From assembly GCA_000469685.2 (NCBI GenBank), contig LS997565.1, positions 8,443,005 through 8,507,004 on the forward strand: a stretch of 64,000 nt of DNA, given 5' to 3'. This DNA comes from Haemonchus contortus (taxonomy: Eukaryota > Nematoda > Chromadorea > Rhabditida > Trichostrongylidae). The number at the start of each line of letters is the position of its first letter. The stretch's first letter is position 1. The translations under genes were made by a program, and so were the position numbers. Below are positions 46,701 to 59,165 of the stretch, piece by piece. The notes under the pieces were generated by a model, which searched no databases, had not been told where the DNA came from, and saw only the letters and a program-made list of their open reading frames with translations.

Positions 46701-48126
46701 TTCACTCACTTTTCTTAATGTTGAGCGGAAAGAAATGATTTTTATCATGGTATTAATATATAATTCATTTTTAGGTACTACAAATCGGATGATGATACAT
46801 ACGTTATCATGGAGAATCTTCGAACCTACCTAGCAACGTTTAATCCCAATGAACCACATTACATCGGGTTCAGGCTGAAGAGGAGAATGGTGGGTAGATA
46901 GCCACCTAGGGAGTTGAAAGTTTTCAAAAATATGTTGGACCAGGAAAACAGTGATACCTCCCCTGGACCTCAATAATTTTCTGAAAACTACTGGAAATCC
47001 CTGCAAATTCTTCAATATCATATCGTTCCTTCCAGCCAAAACATGGGTACAATGCGGGTGGAAGTGGATACGCCATGAGTCGAGCAGCTATGAAGATTTT
47101 CGCTGAACAACTATTCCATCAGAAATCATTATGCCCCTATCACGAATGGGAGGATCTCGCAGTGGCCAGGTAATCATTTTGTTGGTGTTGCTTAACCTTA
47201 CAATAGCTCCATGACGATGTTCCTTCTATAATTACAATTCTGAGGAAATAGTTCTTTATAATTAAGTATCGCAGGTGCCTGGCCAACGTTGGCATTTATC
47301 CAGAAGATAGCCGTGATGAAAAACGTAGACAACGATTTCTACCATGGAAACCTGAAGATCATTATCAAGCCGATCTGACCAAGTCGTTTCTCATGGATCC
47401 TATCGAGCACTGGGTATGTCATCAATCTTTGGTTGATTTCTTCGAGACGCGCCATGCATTTCAAACTTACTCCTACTTCTTGATCAATCCCGTTCTGGTA
47501 CCTGCCCCTCATTCAGCATCTATTCAGAAATGTAGCAACGTTTGTAAGCATATATGGCCTATGCGAAGATTTGCGAAGGCCAGCCAGCTTAGACCTGTGC
47601 TTTTATTCTCTTGGTCGAGTCTGGTACTAGTTAACCTGCAATAGAGGGAGACGTAGTTGGATCGGAGGTGTAGGTTAAGGTAGCCGGGATTCGATCCTGG
47701 GACCATGCACGTAATATTGCACCATTTGATAGTAAACGGGAAAAGTAGAGGCCAAGCAGAAATGGGGGAAAATTACCTCCAGTGATTTTGGCGCTAGATT
47801 ACTGTCAGGAGAAAACAGGCCCTGTTAGTAGGGTTCGAACATGAGAGTGTGCAAAAGAGGGGTAGGACTATTTGCCACTGCTTTAACATGTCGAAGTAGT
47901 ACAATATCAACTCCAGGGGCCAGCCATATTCCACGAAAATCTGATCAGTATGCATCACCTTGAACCAGAAGAGTTACGTCTTATCGACGGATTACTGTAC
48001 GGTGTAGCAGCAGGGATATGGAATCGAACAGTGACACGAGTGGAAAATACTTTGGAACAGCCACCAGCCGCTCGGAGACGGCTGTCACGCAGAGCCTTCA
48101 ATACAAAGTACCTATCTTACCCTTGA
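43785..48126 (+). CDS. core-1 beta-1,3-galactosyltransferase family (T-synthase, C1GALT)
   Basis: Golgi type II membrane enzyme that would add galactose to O-linked GalNAc of glycoproteins. Exons: 43785-43820, 44717-44886, 45637-45754, 46225-46421, 46775-46889, 47036-47169, 47275-47413, 47917-48126; 372 residues, all phases match, close to the 363 of human C1GALT1. A short basic cytosolic tail (RSRWHRIRRWR) precedes one membrane anchor at about 29-48 (YAIAGLWFLFIVLYILYEV). Catalytic-domain landmarks are ILCWVMTTSIYHKTR at 94-108, TWLRRCDA near 115, the metal-binding DDD at 179-181 in YYKSDDDTYVIMENL, HGYNAGGSGYAMS at 215-227 and EWEDLAVARCL near 249-260. The C-terminus is Arg-rich (AARRRLSRRAFNTKYLSYP). 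Its introns carry three SINE copies and an RTE fragment. C. elegans has several paralogues, so the exact orthologue is not assigned. Confidence 0.88.
43983..44262 (+). repeat. SINE-like element, best full-length copy
   Basis: It starts GGCGAGGTGGTGTAGCGG with box A TGGTGTAGCGG, followed 43 bases on by a near-perfect box B GGTTCAAATCC. It then has CGCCTAGGCCAACCAATCC, GGAGGATAAAAGCACTGAC, GGACACCGCCAGTCAATG, CACGATTCTGAATGG, GGGGCGCATCTTTCAG and the tail TTTCTCATCCTTTA. It lies in intron 1 of the galactosyltransferase. Confidence 0.8.
45027..45150 (+). repeat. SINE-like element, 5' fragment
   Basis: TTTGGTGGTGTAGTGGCACG (box A), GGGGGCGAATCCCAAG (box B region), TGAACCAAGCCATTCC and GGCACTGGTTGGCACTGTGC. 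It is truncated 3'. It lies in intron 2 of the galactosyltransferase. Confidence 0.7.
45420..45465. repeat. CG-rich block, intron 2 of the galactosyltransferase
   Basis: GAAGCGCGCGGTTGCGTCACGCAG stands out in AT-rich intron DNA and resembles one arm of the hairpin at 15209-15260. Confidence 0.4.
45886..46116 (-). pseudogene. RTE-type LINE fragment, ORF C-terminus
   Basis: A single minus-strand frame with one internal stop reads DRWTRMVTSWIPRDVTRTPG, WTPA, stop, GPDFFTGGSKRKE, QWTVLPRDRDEWRRHRRPLE and EIDDLWG, then a stop. These are the terminal blocks of the RTE reverse transcriptase ORF. The fragment lies in intron 3 of the galactosyltransferase, on the opposite strand, and is truncated at its 5' end. 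Confidence 0.88.
46588..46685. repeat. CG-rich block, intron 4 of the galactosyltransferase
   Basis: GAAGCGCGCGCAGCGCGAG, then GCAAGCGTGCGGTCGCGTCG and GTGCAACACCGCGTC. The second part aligns with GACGCGTGCGGTTGCGTAGC at about 15240, pointing to a small dispersed family. Confidence 0.45.
47525..47715 (-). repeat. SINE-like element, minus-strand copy
   Basis: Read on the minus strand: GGTCCCAGGATCGAATCCCG (box B), ACTAGTACCAGACTCGACC, AAGAGAATAAAAGCACAGG, TGGCCTTCGCAAATCTTCGC and ATAGGCCATATATGC. It lies in intron 7 of the galactosyltransferase. Confidence 0.65.
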
Positions 48127-50112
48127 TAGTCCAGTTTGACGAAGCACTAATGTAGAAAGGAGAATCGAGTAGAGTTATGTATTCATCTTTTAGCTATTCT
48201 AGGAGTCCAATTGTTAGATCACTAGTCTTCTATGTGAATCAAAATTTTTTGCAATATTCCCTAAAAATGGGAACTTTTGGCGGAAAAGCACTCAAATTTG
48301 TGCTCGCTGCAGATATAAACTATTGCAATGTGTGTATAAAAGTGAATAGAATGTGCTTTTCATGTTGCAATACATTAGAATGTGGGTAGAGGTGCTTTAC
48401 AGCCATTGCAGAAACATTGGATTGTTCGATGGTTGGACAACAAAGACTTAATTTGTCGAGCCCGAGGGAACATTTGAAAGGAACATACTCAACTTAGTCT
48501 GGAGCATAGGAAAAAGGAAAATTATCAGAGAATTTGTTTGAGAAGTTCTACACCAGGCCCACATTCACCCTAAATTAACAATCGGACAGTCAGTTCTAGG
48601 CCAGTCATGGTAAATCCCCTTCCACATATAAAAAAATGACAGACTTTTCTGGCAGAAGGGTCCCTTTTGAGAAACCTACACTTCGTTTCAGTAATCACGA
48701 CTATCTTTTGACTTTTGTGGAGTAACAGGCCAATATAGGCAGTCTTTTTTTGTCTATGTAGACATGCGCAGCTCACCTTTATCAATAACAGCTGCTCTGT
48801 CCCATAATATTCATTCTTAGCTAACTCGAATGCATCCGTTTGACACCGGTGAATAATGAATGAACATAAGAAGTCTCCAACAGATTTAGTACTTCATCCA
48901 TTCATACTCTACCTTTCCTAAGCACTGCTGCAAACGGAAAATCCTGAAGATGGGCGGAAGAGCATTTGCTACCCAAGTGAAACACAATTACACGAAGACA
49001 AGGTGATTATGAACAAACCCTCAATGAGGAGAAAAACAAACGTTCTTCCAAAAAAGGATTGTGCCGTACCTCCTGATCTCTTGTGGGAAGTGTCTGTCTC
49101 GTTAGAGACGCGGGTGGCAATATGCGCATTAGCCAAAGAGATCTAGGGATTGCCAGGAATGGATGCAAAGAGTACGAATCAGGCTGTATTTCTTTCTCTT
49201 CCTAACCTCCTGAGGTCAAATATTCACCTGTATCACCTGTCATCCCGTTGATCATCGAATTCCTCGAGCGAGCACCAGTAATGTCTCATTTCTCCCCTCT
49301 CACGAGGCTGAGTGGTCCAGTGAGTCGTTCTCGCTTTAGGGACACGAAGCCTATCATTCCTTTCATTAAGAGCTTCCGTGAAGAAGTCTGACCATCCTGT
49401 ATGGGTAGGTCGATGATTATTACTGCTATTCGTGCGAATTCCGAAGCCCCGAAGATACTTGTCCTGTTGACCGTGAATGCGAGTTTCGGACTAGGTCACA
49501 TGCTATAAATCAGCAAATTCGGTTTCTACAACCGTATTATATGTATCCAGGTAGAAAATCTTTCATTATCTCTGCCTATACACATAATCATAATAGCTAT
49601 TATCATTACATAACACATAATTTGAATCAACATATCAATAGTGCGAATCACACACAATTATCACAGAATCAGATTTTCACTAGAATCTTTTGACACGAAA
49701 AACTAATCTACTCCAAAACATTCAGAATCGTTCGAATGACGATTTAACAAGTAATGGAAGGAAATTAAAGTAAAGATCATCACATAATCTGCAAATTTTA
49801 CTTGCTATAATCATTGATAAATGATTGTATCACCGTATGAAAAGAATTTCGCCTACACGGTAGGCACGAAAAAAGAGCGAACTCGACTCGATTGGGCCGA
49901 GGTACTTTCACTGAGAATCACTTGCAAAGAAAAAAATCATTGAATGGAGACATAAATAAAGTAAAAATAAAGCCTAGGCTAAGTGCGCAAGGCCTACAAT
50001 CAATACGCATACTTTGTATCAAGTCGCAGTGATAAGCTGGTGATGATCTTTTGGGGCAGAGCGTCTGAGATCAGTCCTCCACCCCCTGAATCAAATAAAA
50101 AGAATGTGACGT
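48127..50112. other. intergenic between convergent genes
   Basis: It contains an RTE fragment at 49233-49412. The rest is AT-rich; I see no exon, RNA gene or inverted repeat I can support. Confidence 0.5.
49233..49412 (-). pseudogene. RTE-type LINE fragment, intact C-terminal frame
   Basis: One open minus-strand frame reads [37 protein letters not shown] and [15 protein letters not shown], then TGA. This is the end of the RTE reverse transcriptase ORF without internal stops. It aligns with the fragment at 45886-46116. The 5' part is missing. Confidence 0.88.
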
Positions 50113-53100
50113 TCAACGTGAGCGTGGCGGACTCGTTTTGTGGCAGGCTTGAATTAATTCGTCAAATTCGATTATGTTGAAAAGGCTTGTCATTTGAACT
50201 TCCTCGTTCAACAGATGACAGAGTGCCTGAAATCGATAATGTTCAGTGGGCGGAGCGATCAGGTAGCGGGCGTGGCAACTCACAGTGAGTGCGGAGAGCA
50301 TCAGCATATACTTGGCGACACGACAAGTGGCATGCGGCGCATTGTCCACCTTTTGACTCCTTACATAGGCGTAAAGGGCGTTCAGGAAACGTTCTTTCCC
50401 TTTTGCCACCACAGTTTTCCCTTCGGAGCTCAGACCGAAATCTGAAACGAGGTCAGATAGGCAACGAGACTTTCAGGGACCTCAATTAAAATGAAAAATT
50501 CAGCGGCTTCTTTATGGCGTAAAAACGAATAACAATGATGAAGGACAGGGGAACAAGGAGACTTTAGGTCCATTTCTTCAACAATTGAAAACGCATGCGA
50601 CACTCATGTGCGATGACGGAAATCAATAGGGACGATAGTCTTGGCTGATAGTTTAGATAAAAATCCACCCTTTACTACCGCGTCAATCATGAACGGCACA
50701 ATCACGAAACTCCAGGCTGGTTTTTCAGATCTGAGTGTTCTGTCAGGGTAATCTACCACCCATATGGGATTAAAAGCTTTGCGGCGTCCGATTGTACGCT
50801 ATGGAAAGCCGGCGGGAAGCATAGTCTAGGTCCAGACCCATAGAAACGTAATACTTATTGAGGGTACGGTAACAGGGACAGTCCTGATGAGCTCCGACAA
50901 AAGGGCGATTCGTAGCCCGTTGTCTCACTACCCTAAATGTCTAGGCACACCTAATTTCCAGCGGGTTTACACAACATAAAACAAGAGAGTTTTCTTACGA
51001 ATTTTGACATAAATTAGACAAACCTTCACCGAAAAACACGATCGCCTTCAGCAATACGAACTCCACATCATCCATAGCCATCGATCGCATCGGACCGATT
51101 ACGTAGCTCATCAGACGTGGCATACATTGCTTATAGAAATCAACAATGCTGAAAGAAAATCGATAAGAAAGTTGGAGGGATTAGACATAATTAGCAGAGT
51201 GTGACATTAGGTCCGATTCAAACTACAATCCTCGAGATTTCCGAAAACGACCATAGAATGTATCAGAATGGTAAAGGAGTTGCAGAAAGCAAAATCAAAT
51301 CAATCAATATCAAAAATATACAGTAATGTTAAAAAACGTAAACGCAGCCAGAGTCGGACTTTATGACCATGTGCAGAGGGTAGGCAAGTGTTCGATTGGG
51401 TTTAGCTTACCTTGGATGTCCTCCTTCGACTGGATGAAAGGCGCCGTTAGCAAAACACAATCCAGGAGCACCACATTTCATTGAGTAGTAGGAATGGCTC
51501 AACCTGTAAATCACAGTGTAGGTAGTAAACAAATAAACAAACTTGCAGATTTCCGGCGATCTGCTTTGGTTGATATTATATTAGGTGTTTCAGAAAGTTC
51601 TGTCGTTTTTCAACGCTTAACTTTCAATGACCATATCTCAGCTCAAACAAAACTTTATTAATAGAAATAAAAACCATTGTTATCTATACTCTTTTGCCAA
51701 CAAGTAACAAGTTTGCCTATCCCGATGGTGTAGATTCTGGAGACCTAGAAACGATGAATTCGAGGAAGGTCAATTCGACATCATGTCGATTGCTGAAGCG
51801 TTTCTCTCGGAGGAAGTTGTCGAGATGCCTGAAAAAGTGGTGGTCGGTTGGAGCTAGGTCAGGTGAATACGCTGGGTGTGGCAGAGTTTCGTAGCCGAGC
51901 TCGTTCAGCTTCTTCAGGGTGGTCTGTGCGACATGGGGACGCGCGTTGTCGTGGAGAAGGATCTGTCCCTCCCTGCTCACAAATCAAGGGCTCATGAGCT
52001 GCAGCTTCCAGTGCATTTCGTCGATATCCTGACAGTATCTTTCAGCTGTGATGGTTTCGCCCGGATCCAAAAAGCTGCGATGGATTAAACAGCCGCTGAC
52101 CACCAAACTACCACCATCACCATCTTCGACTGCTGTTTCAACTTCGGAAAATGTTGCGGAGCTTGACCCTTGTCCAACCACTGCCCAAAACGTCGCCGAT
52201 TGTCGTATAGGATCCACTTCTGGTAACAACTTACAATACGATCTAAGAAAGGGTCGTTTTTGTTGCGGAGAAGGAAAGCAGTCGAGATCTTGCAACGACG
52301 GTTCTTTGATCGTCACTTAATTCCTACGGCACCCAATTATCGAGCTTCTTCGACTTCCCAATCTCTTGCATATGGCTGGAAACGGTTCCAATCGATGCAT
52401 TCAGTTCAGAAGAGATATCCATCAGGATCGTACGAGGATCCGCTTCGACCATTGCTTTCAATTCATCTTTATCAACATCCGATGGGCTACCTCCACGACT
52501 ATCATCTTCGATACTCTCGTCGCCGTCACGGAATTTCCTGAACCATCGCTGTGCAGTACTTTTATTTGTTGTCCCAGGACCTAACGCTATGTTAATATCT
52601 CGAGCCGTGTTCGCTGCATTCCTGCCTAGTTTGAATTGAGAAAGGAAGATGGTGCGAATTTGTCGTTTGTCCATGTTGTTTCCAGGCTTCTGCAAAAGCT
52701 AGTAAGTTACTATGAGGCAAAGCTGATACAATATGCGGAAAGAGCGAGAAATGCGATTTCAAATGGTATACTATACTACAGCAAAACAACAAAAAATAAC
52801 TTAGAAAAGAGCGTCTAAAAGTAGACCATCCGAAAACGACAGAACTTTCTGAAACACCTAATATTTTAGAAGAAAGGGGGAGGGGAAGCGATAAGGATGC
52901 GGAGAAAAGGTTGTGTTCAGGATGGAAAGCCATCATTCCTTGTCCATGTCTTTATGTCTTTACTCGCATGACCAACACTGCTGATCGCTTTGAATCGACG
53001 TTGGACGCATGGCGCAACCCATTGGAAGGGTAGATCAATGTCAAGCTCCTTGTCGTTTAGCCTGACCCTGCCAGTCCCTGAGCTCTTCCACAGCTAGTCT

Positions 53101-56100
53101 TCCGTCGGAAGGGTATTCCTGTAGCGGGGAATTTTCACTAACGTGAATCATCCATAGAAATGAAACCAGCCGTATAACCAATTATCAGAAGAGTGGACTT
53201 TGGTCTCCATGTACGAAAAACCTTGATAGTAATGTAGGACAGAGTGAGATAAAAATCCTTTTACAAAGAGTATCGATTGGACAGCTTAACAGATGCTGAG
53301 AAAAAATCCGAAATCGATCGATAAAGTAGACTATAGTATATGAAGGAAGGTGGGAAGGTGGATGGCACGGAACCAAACGTCTACCCAACTAAAACAACCT
53401 TTTTTCTTGACAAAGGAAAAAAAAGCAGAAAAAAATAAAAAGCAGGAATAGAATAGGGTTGGGACAGTTCATACGAGGCTATTTGAGAATGGTTGGGATT
53501 CAGAAGGACTTCAGACAGGATTACCTAGAGGATCTATCTAGAGAATCTATCAGAAAGTATCACCTCTCAAGAAGACAGGCCACAGAAATGAACAGAAAAT
53601 CAGGAATGACAGCCATTTTATGTTGGTGCACCAGAATCATTTCGATATCCATTATACGAATTTATTTTATTAATAAATTAAATAAGTGCCTAATCAGAAG
53701 CAAGCAATTGGACAAAAACTAGAAGAAGATTAAAAACATAAGTTTACCAAAAGTAAAAAAATGAAAAAATTAAAAACACTAACACCATCGGTTTTTTGGT
53801 CCCTCAGATGATCTATTTCGCCTCATCCCACTCTATCCAACATACCCTTCATCCTGCCCCACGCTCCCATGGCTAACCGGAGTCATTCATAGAAAGTCCT
53901 AGAAATAGGCATAAGTAATGGCCAAAGAGGTAAAAAGTAACATGACGTTCAGTTATTCCCCAGCGATATTGGGAGGCAGTCACAGTAATATGATCGAAAG
54001 TATAATAATTACTCGAGGGTAAAACTGAGAAGGTTCGTTCAACTATGGATGAGACTCCTACCGGAGTGTTCCTGAGGAGCGAGCCCAAACCCTACGCTGT
54101 CCAGTCCCCACTTACACATTACAAATATGTGGTGCTACTCCTTAGCAAACAACTGATAAAAAATTCAGAGAACGATCAGAAACGATCACCAAAGTGTCAT
54201 TATGATTGGAGTAAAGGAGTTAGCTCACTGTGGGAAGAAAATCAGTTCTGCCACCCTGGACATTGTTGGAGAAACCGGGACAGGACCTGCGAACCGCTTA
54301 CCGCCACAGGTAATTGCGCAGTGCTCAAGCCGAGGTACTTAGGGACGAATTTCAGTAACCTACGACGGGCCTATTCGTTCTTAAAGGGCTTCTCAGGAGC
54401 TCTCCCGAACAATCAAAGTAGAAGTCAATATAGAAGCCTTAAGAAATGATCAGTACGAATGAACAGAATAATGAAAGCTTTTAGAAACCGTCTCTTACCA
54501 ACAATGCAGATTGAGCCGCCTCCTGGCCAGTATGTCCTGATCCTTCTCGTTCAGCTGCTGGAACTCTTCCAGACCTCGACACCAATCGGAGTAATAGATA
54601 AAATGACGACGCCATCCTGAATAAGGGATAAACTCGAGCTAAGCAATACTGAACCGCCTTTGTTAAGAAAGACGTGGCCGAGTTACACCGAGGGTAGAGA
54701 CGCAAAGGAATGCTTCCAGAGAAGTGGAGGGCAGTAGCTGGGTCTCTGGTTTCATTCCTCTGCGTCTCTAACCCCTCCTTGAGCTGGTCCGACGAGATCG
54801 AGTGACTTCAACTGTAGGGAAACCTACCATCAATTAAATCCTCCGGTGTCAATATCCGTTCCCCGGTAAACCTCATAGGATACCGGGGACTCACTAGCAC
54901 TGGCCTTCGAAATACCACTTCAAATGGGAGATTTATCTAAAATTAGCCAAATCCCACATATATAATTCAATATCGAAGAGTTTCAATCGAATACCGTTTG
55001 ACCGACCTGCCTTTTCGTGGCATTTATCGAATAGTCGGCTTCGATTGGAGTGTGGGAGAAAACCTTAAAGAAAAAGTACTTGTTCAATGATACCTGTCAG
55101 TATGGGTGTGTGTATGTTTGATCGATCAATGTGCCAAACCTGATTTTCCAATGCCATAAGGGTTTCCGGTATGTTGAACATGTCATAGGAATTGGGTGTG
55201 GGTAACTCGTGACATTCAGGTGGCGTAGCTGCTCGTTCCACTTTCACCGGCCTTTCTGTCGTCGTGTTCGGTGTTGGACTCAACGGTGGATCGGTCTGGA
55301 ATCGAACTAAATAGTCAACTTTCCTATTTTAAAACCATTTTAGCAATAAGGAATAGATATTTGGGAGCTTCAGGGTGATTGGGATGAAGTGCTATCCGAA
55401 TCCTATCCAATACCGTGATAGTACCGTATGCGCAATTTTAGGCCCCTGAGACCCTGTCTCACTGACACTGTACTGATTTCATGGGATTTGTCTGGTCCAG
55501 GGCCGGCTTTCGGAAGGTAAGAGCTTACTGGTGAAGAGCAAGTAAAAACGGCGCCTCTAGCCGCTGCGCTACGTTTACTCGATGACTCGTAGCGCTCGAA
55601 GGATGAAACCCAGCCACCACTGAGTCACTTCTGTGTATTCATTTGCCCTTCAGAGATGAACCTAGTAAACTGGTGACTAAAAAACTTTCAAGAGAAATTA
55701 AAGCAGACATTCATTAGCCGTAGAGCTACTAAATTGTAAAATCATAAAAATAAATGTAAATAAATAAAGTAAACAATGTTAAAAATGGTGCTTCATTAGT
55801 ACAACAACTATTTATATACAGATAGTGAGCCTTTGGTACGAAGACCTGATTTTTAAAGGCCATTATAGAGCCGCATTCGCTTTTGAAACACCCAGAATAT
55901 CCTGATGGGAACTGGGAAGGAGTATGATAAAGAGCCTTCGAAAAGGGGCAGGAAGGATACTGTGGGATGTGCAGCTTTGGGAGCTTTCTTCCTCGGTAAG
56001 AGAGGGGAGCACGAAGCAGATGAAACACTAAAGGGGATTGTATTCAGGTACAATATTCCAATATTACATTCACGTTCCCTTATAAATTTCCTCCCAGTCT

Positions 56101-57646
56101 TTTTACATTTCGTTCTAACAGCTACATAAGTCAAGAGCCCATTAAAACAAAAATTGCTCCAATCCTGTTTTCTAGGTATTCATCATTCTAACAACTAGTT
56201 TTGAGCCAATTCTACATACTTTGGCTGCCTTTTTCTTCAGAGGGTTTCATTGAATAAGGCAGTTCTTCCTTCATATTGGAATGGCATGGGCTTTAAGGCA
56301 CCTCCCATAGACGACATGGCGACTGATTCAGGGTTTTTCAGGTCCCTGTTATGAGAATTGAGGGCTTCCTTCGTACTCTGGTTTCTTCGCCTGAACTGCA
56401 CAGTCTCATAGTGAACATTTCATCGATCTTGAACTGATACATGGATCTCTCATGGGAAGGAGAAATACAGTAAGCATGTTCGAGTCAACAAAGCATTTCA
56501 CAGACCCCACAAAAATCTACTTAAAATGTCGCTGGAATGTAAAATGCATGGCGCATTCTTGACCAAAGTTCATCAACTCTACCACAGAACTTCTACTTTT
56601 CCAAACAGTTCTGACCGTCGTAGATAAGTACATAGTAAGTGGCGGAAACTATATAAATCCTCTGAATGAATTCCTGATCAAATCCTGGGTAGGCCAAGTG
56701 AATTTTCGTGCCCCTCTGGGTCATTAACTTGGTAAAGGACTACTTCGATAAGATCTAATGCCCCTAATGGAGAAATTCGGGTATATCAAAACGTTGGGCA
56801 TCTCCCGGAACGAATTCGCCTTTGCCGAGCAATCAGCTTCTAATTTACTAGATTAGGATGTTGATGGCGTAATGACTAGTGGCGCCATTTGTCATTTTTA
56901 CAGTCATGGGAACCGATTCCGCCAGCGAAACTGGCCCCACCTTGTCCTTATTCTGGTCGTATTCCTAAATTCGTTCGTAGCTAATGACATGAAAGGAAAT
57001 ATCGGCAAAACAAAAAAGGTCGTTGGGTTGGCCAACCACCCGTCCAAAGTTATTTGTAAAAATAGAGTGAATGGCGCATGCCAGCTTCATTGCCTTACCT
57101 GACTCCCTTGCTCGTTCATTTGTGGTCGGACCTTTTTCCGTTTGAAGATCCCATTGGCCAAAGGGGCCATTGGCATCGTCGTACCAGACTTCACATTTCG
57201 ATCACGTTCATTTTGAACGGCTGAAATCGTACCATTGAGAAAGGGACCTGAGATCAATCCGTTTCTTTCCGGGAACATGCCCTGTGCTGACTCACAATCA
57301 GGATTCATTCCTACTTCAAAACACTTCTTCAGCCGACACGACCGACAAACATTCCGATGTTCCTTTACCACCGGGCAATCGCCACCAAATCGACACGAGT
57401 ACTGTCGACGACTCCAAACGCTGAAATGCTCAGAATCAGTGAAAAGGGGACAGCTCTCAGCCAAAAACAGCCAGCTCACCTCCTTCGAAAGAAGCCTTTA
57501 CAGCCATTACAGGCGTTAATACCGTAATGCTTTCCGAATGCCACATCACCACAAACGTCACAGATCAGTTTATTTTGAGTGGCGCTCAGATCCATAGACG
57601 TGGACGGCGACGGGTTCGCCACTGGAAACCGTGGGAAAATCTTCAT
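50113..57646 (-). CDS. nuclear hormone receptor (NHR) transcription factor
   Basis: Ligand-regulated DNA-binding transcription factor, nuclear. Exons in order: 57646-57480, 57420-57099, 55295-55140, 55063-55007, 54936-54828, 54616-54499, 51503-51411, 51148-51030, 50441-50113; 489 residues, phases match. Two C4 zinc fingers: C29, C32, C46, C49 (P-box CNGCKG) and C65, C71, C81, C84 ([15 protein letters not shown]). After it comes AVQNERDRN, as in HNF4-like and supplementary nematode receptors. The hinge is Pro/Thr/Glu-rich. The ligand domain (about 230-489) shows [50 protein letters not shown] and a terminal [12 protein letters not shown]. Intron 6 holds a mariner. The junction between the 55295-55140 and 55063-55007 exons is the weakest, resting on phase with a CAG|GTTTGG donor. 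A start CCTAG acceptor 20 bases before ATG may be a trans-splice site. Confidence 0.87.
51581..52861 (-). mobile_element. mariner element, 1281 bases, with TA duplications
   Basis: Perfect 29-base terminal inverted repeats begin TTAGGTGTTTCAGAAAGTTC and run inward to TCGTTTT at both ends. TA flanks each side (51579-51580 and 52862-52863). Length is that of a complete mariner. It lies in intron 6 of the receptor gene, with its transposase on the same strand as the host gene. Confidence 0.96.
51640..52695 (-). pseudogene. mariner transposase, broken by frameshifts and stops
   Basis: The N-terminal block from Met at 52695 is open to 52324 and shows the paired helix-turn-helix ([68 protein letters not shown]) and then hits TAG. 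Further on, in shifted frames, come [19 protein letters not shown] (first catalytic Asp), [13 protein letters not shown] (second) and [20 protein letters not shown] (third, D34D type). At least three frame breaks and extra stops separate them, so no functional transposase is made. The wear with near-perfect termini suggests insertion that is moderately old. Confidence 0.93.
52862..54498. other. rest of receptor intron 6
   Basis: A frame of 134 codons at 54045-54449 (+) has no recognisable motif. I see nothing else to support in this stretch. Confidence 0.4.
56635..56715 (+). repeat. possible SINE fragment
   Basis: AGTAAGTGGCGGAAACTATA, ATCAAATCCTGGGTAGGCCAAGTG resemble the region from box A to the GGCCAACCAAG landmark of the family, but are short and diverged. 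It lies in receptor intron 2. Confidence 0.3.
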
Positions 57647-59165
57647 AGAAATGAAAATTGACGTCTAGGATACGATAAAGCTGAAGAGAGGATCAGAGAA
57701 AAAGAGCATTGAAATTCGTTGTTCATCGTCGGGGCGGCGTTCGATCAGTGCGATCGCCTCGCGTCTCGACCGACGACGAGCCGAACGAACTCTACACCCC
57801 CGATAACACGATCGATGGTGAGACGAATAAAAAAAGGCTCCAAAGTCACATACACACACACACTCACAGAGATCGCGTTGTCCTAAAGAGGCAGGCTGGC
57901 TGGTGGATGGGGCTGACAGGGGCTGGCTTGTTGGCGGGCTGCCCATCCCGTACTGGACTTACCCCAACACAGCCCAGCCCGTAGGGGCTCTGGCTACGCC
58001 TCGCTCAGCCAGCCTAGCCTGCACCACGACAGCCATGATGACGACGACGTTCATTTCGAGAGCGATGCGAACAAAAATCGATTCATGAACTTTTGTGTGC
58101 GTGCGTGTGAGTGTGTGTGTGTTGTACACGCGTCCTTTTCATTTAAACTAAGAAGCAGGCAAGCTGGCCAAAGCTGCCCTTGCCCTTGACTTTGACCAGC
58201 TGGGCCCAAAAAAGGAATTCAAAGAACAATTGGAGATCAGGAATAAGTGTGAACCAACCATCATAACTTGGATAATCGTCGACATCTTCATATTTACCTA
58301 GAAAAGGCTCCAATACGGGATCTACAAGCATTTTCCGTTTGGGCATATCTAAAAGAAATAACCTGACTACCGTAATCCACGAAAACTTTACGGAACACGT
58401 AACGAAAGAATATGCGATACTGTATGTTGGGTTAGGTAAGTTAGATATAGTAGAGTGGTCAAAGTGCAGAAAGGAAGACAAAGAAGGGTGCTGATGTACT
58501 CTCAGGGTCATCCAGAGACCAACACGGGGAGATCGATCGCTTTTAAAAACAAAAATGTTCTCATTAATCGCGTGCAAAACGTCGGAGTCCGACGGAAAAG
58601 AAGTTGAGAACGAATGATGGTCGGCTTGAGCGCTGAATCAATTTCCGCTAAAAATATTTATCAGACCAGCTGCATGATTCCATCTCCCCTATAAGGACCC
58701 CTAGAGGATGAAGAAGATAGCCCCTCATGAAACAGTACAAGTGTACTAACTGGGCAGAAGTCGCGTTATGAAGGAGGGGTATTCTTCTTCATCAGAGAAA
58801 CACGGACACCCACGGGAGGGATGCTTGCCACTAGCTGGTGAACGAGTGTGGTGTGTGTGAAAGCCGAGCTACTGGGTGTTGTACTATGAGGAGTGCAAAA
58901 GCACTCCAATTCAATTCCTCGTAACGCCTGGCCTGTCGCCAGCCCGTTACAAGAACCAAGAGAGGCTTCTAGCGAATCCCCAAAAACGTCATTAGGGACC
59001 AAACAAGAATAAGATCGCTGACTAGGGTATTCTTCTGTGACTGACAGGTGCATCTGAACTTTCAGCAGCTTTGAGGTGCCCTCCTTCATCAGCAATGACC
59101 AAGGGCGCAGTAGTAGTAGTAGTAGTGGAGGAGATTCGATAAGTCAGTGGAGAGTGGACGAGACG
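57647..59165. other. upstream region of the receptor gene
   Basis: It contains CA/GT microsatellite stretches near 57848-57868 and 58095-58125. An exon-like frame encoding MPKRKMLVDPVLEPFL at 58346-58298 ends in phase 1 and cannot join the first receptor exon, so it is not called. No gene is supported. Confidence 0.4.
59109..59126. repeat. (AGT)n microsatellite
   Basis: Six AGT units, ending GTGG. It lies just downstream of the orphan terminal exon on the minus strand. Confidence 0.85.

Noticed and set aside
54045..54449. 134-residue plus-strand frame
   Set aside because: It lies in an intron of the nuclear-receptor gene on the opposite strand, with no motif.
58298..58346. Exon-like frame MPKRKMLVDPVLEPFL on the minus strand as a 5' exon of the receptor gene
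   Set aside because: It ends in phase 1, and the only open acceptor before the receptor start needs phase 0.
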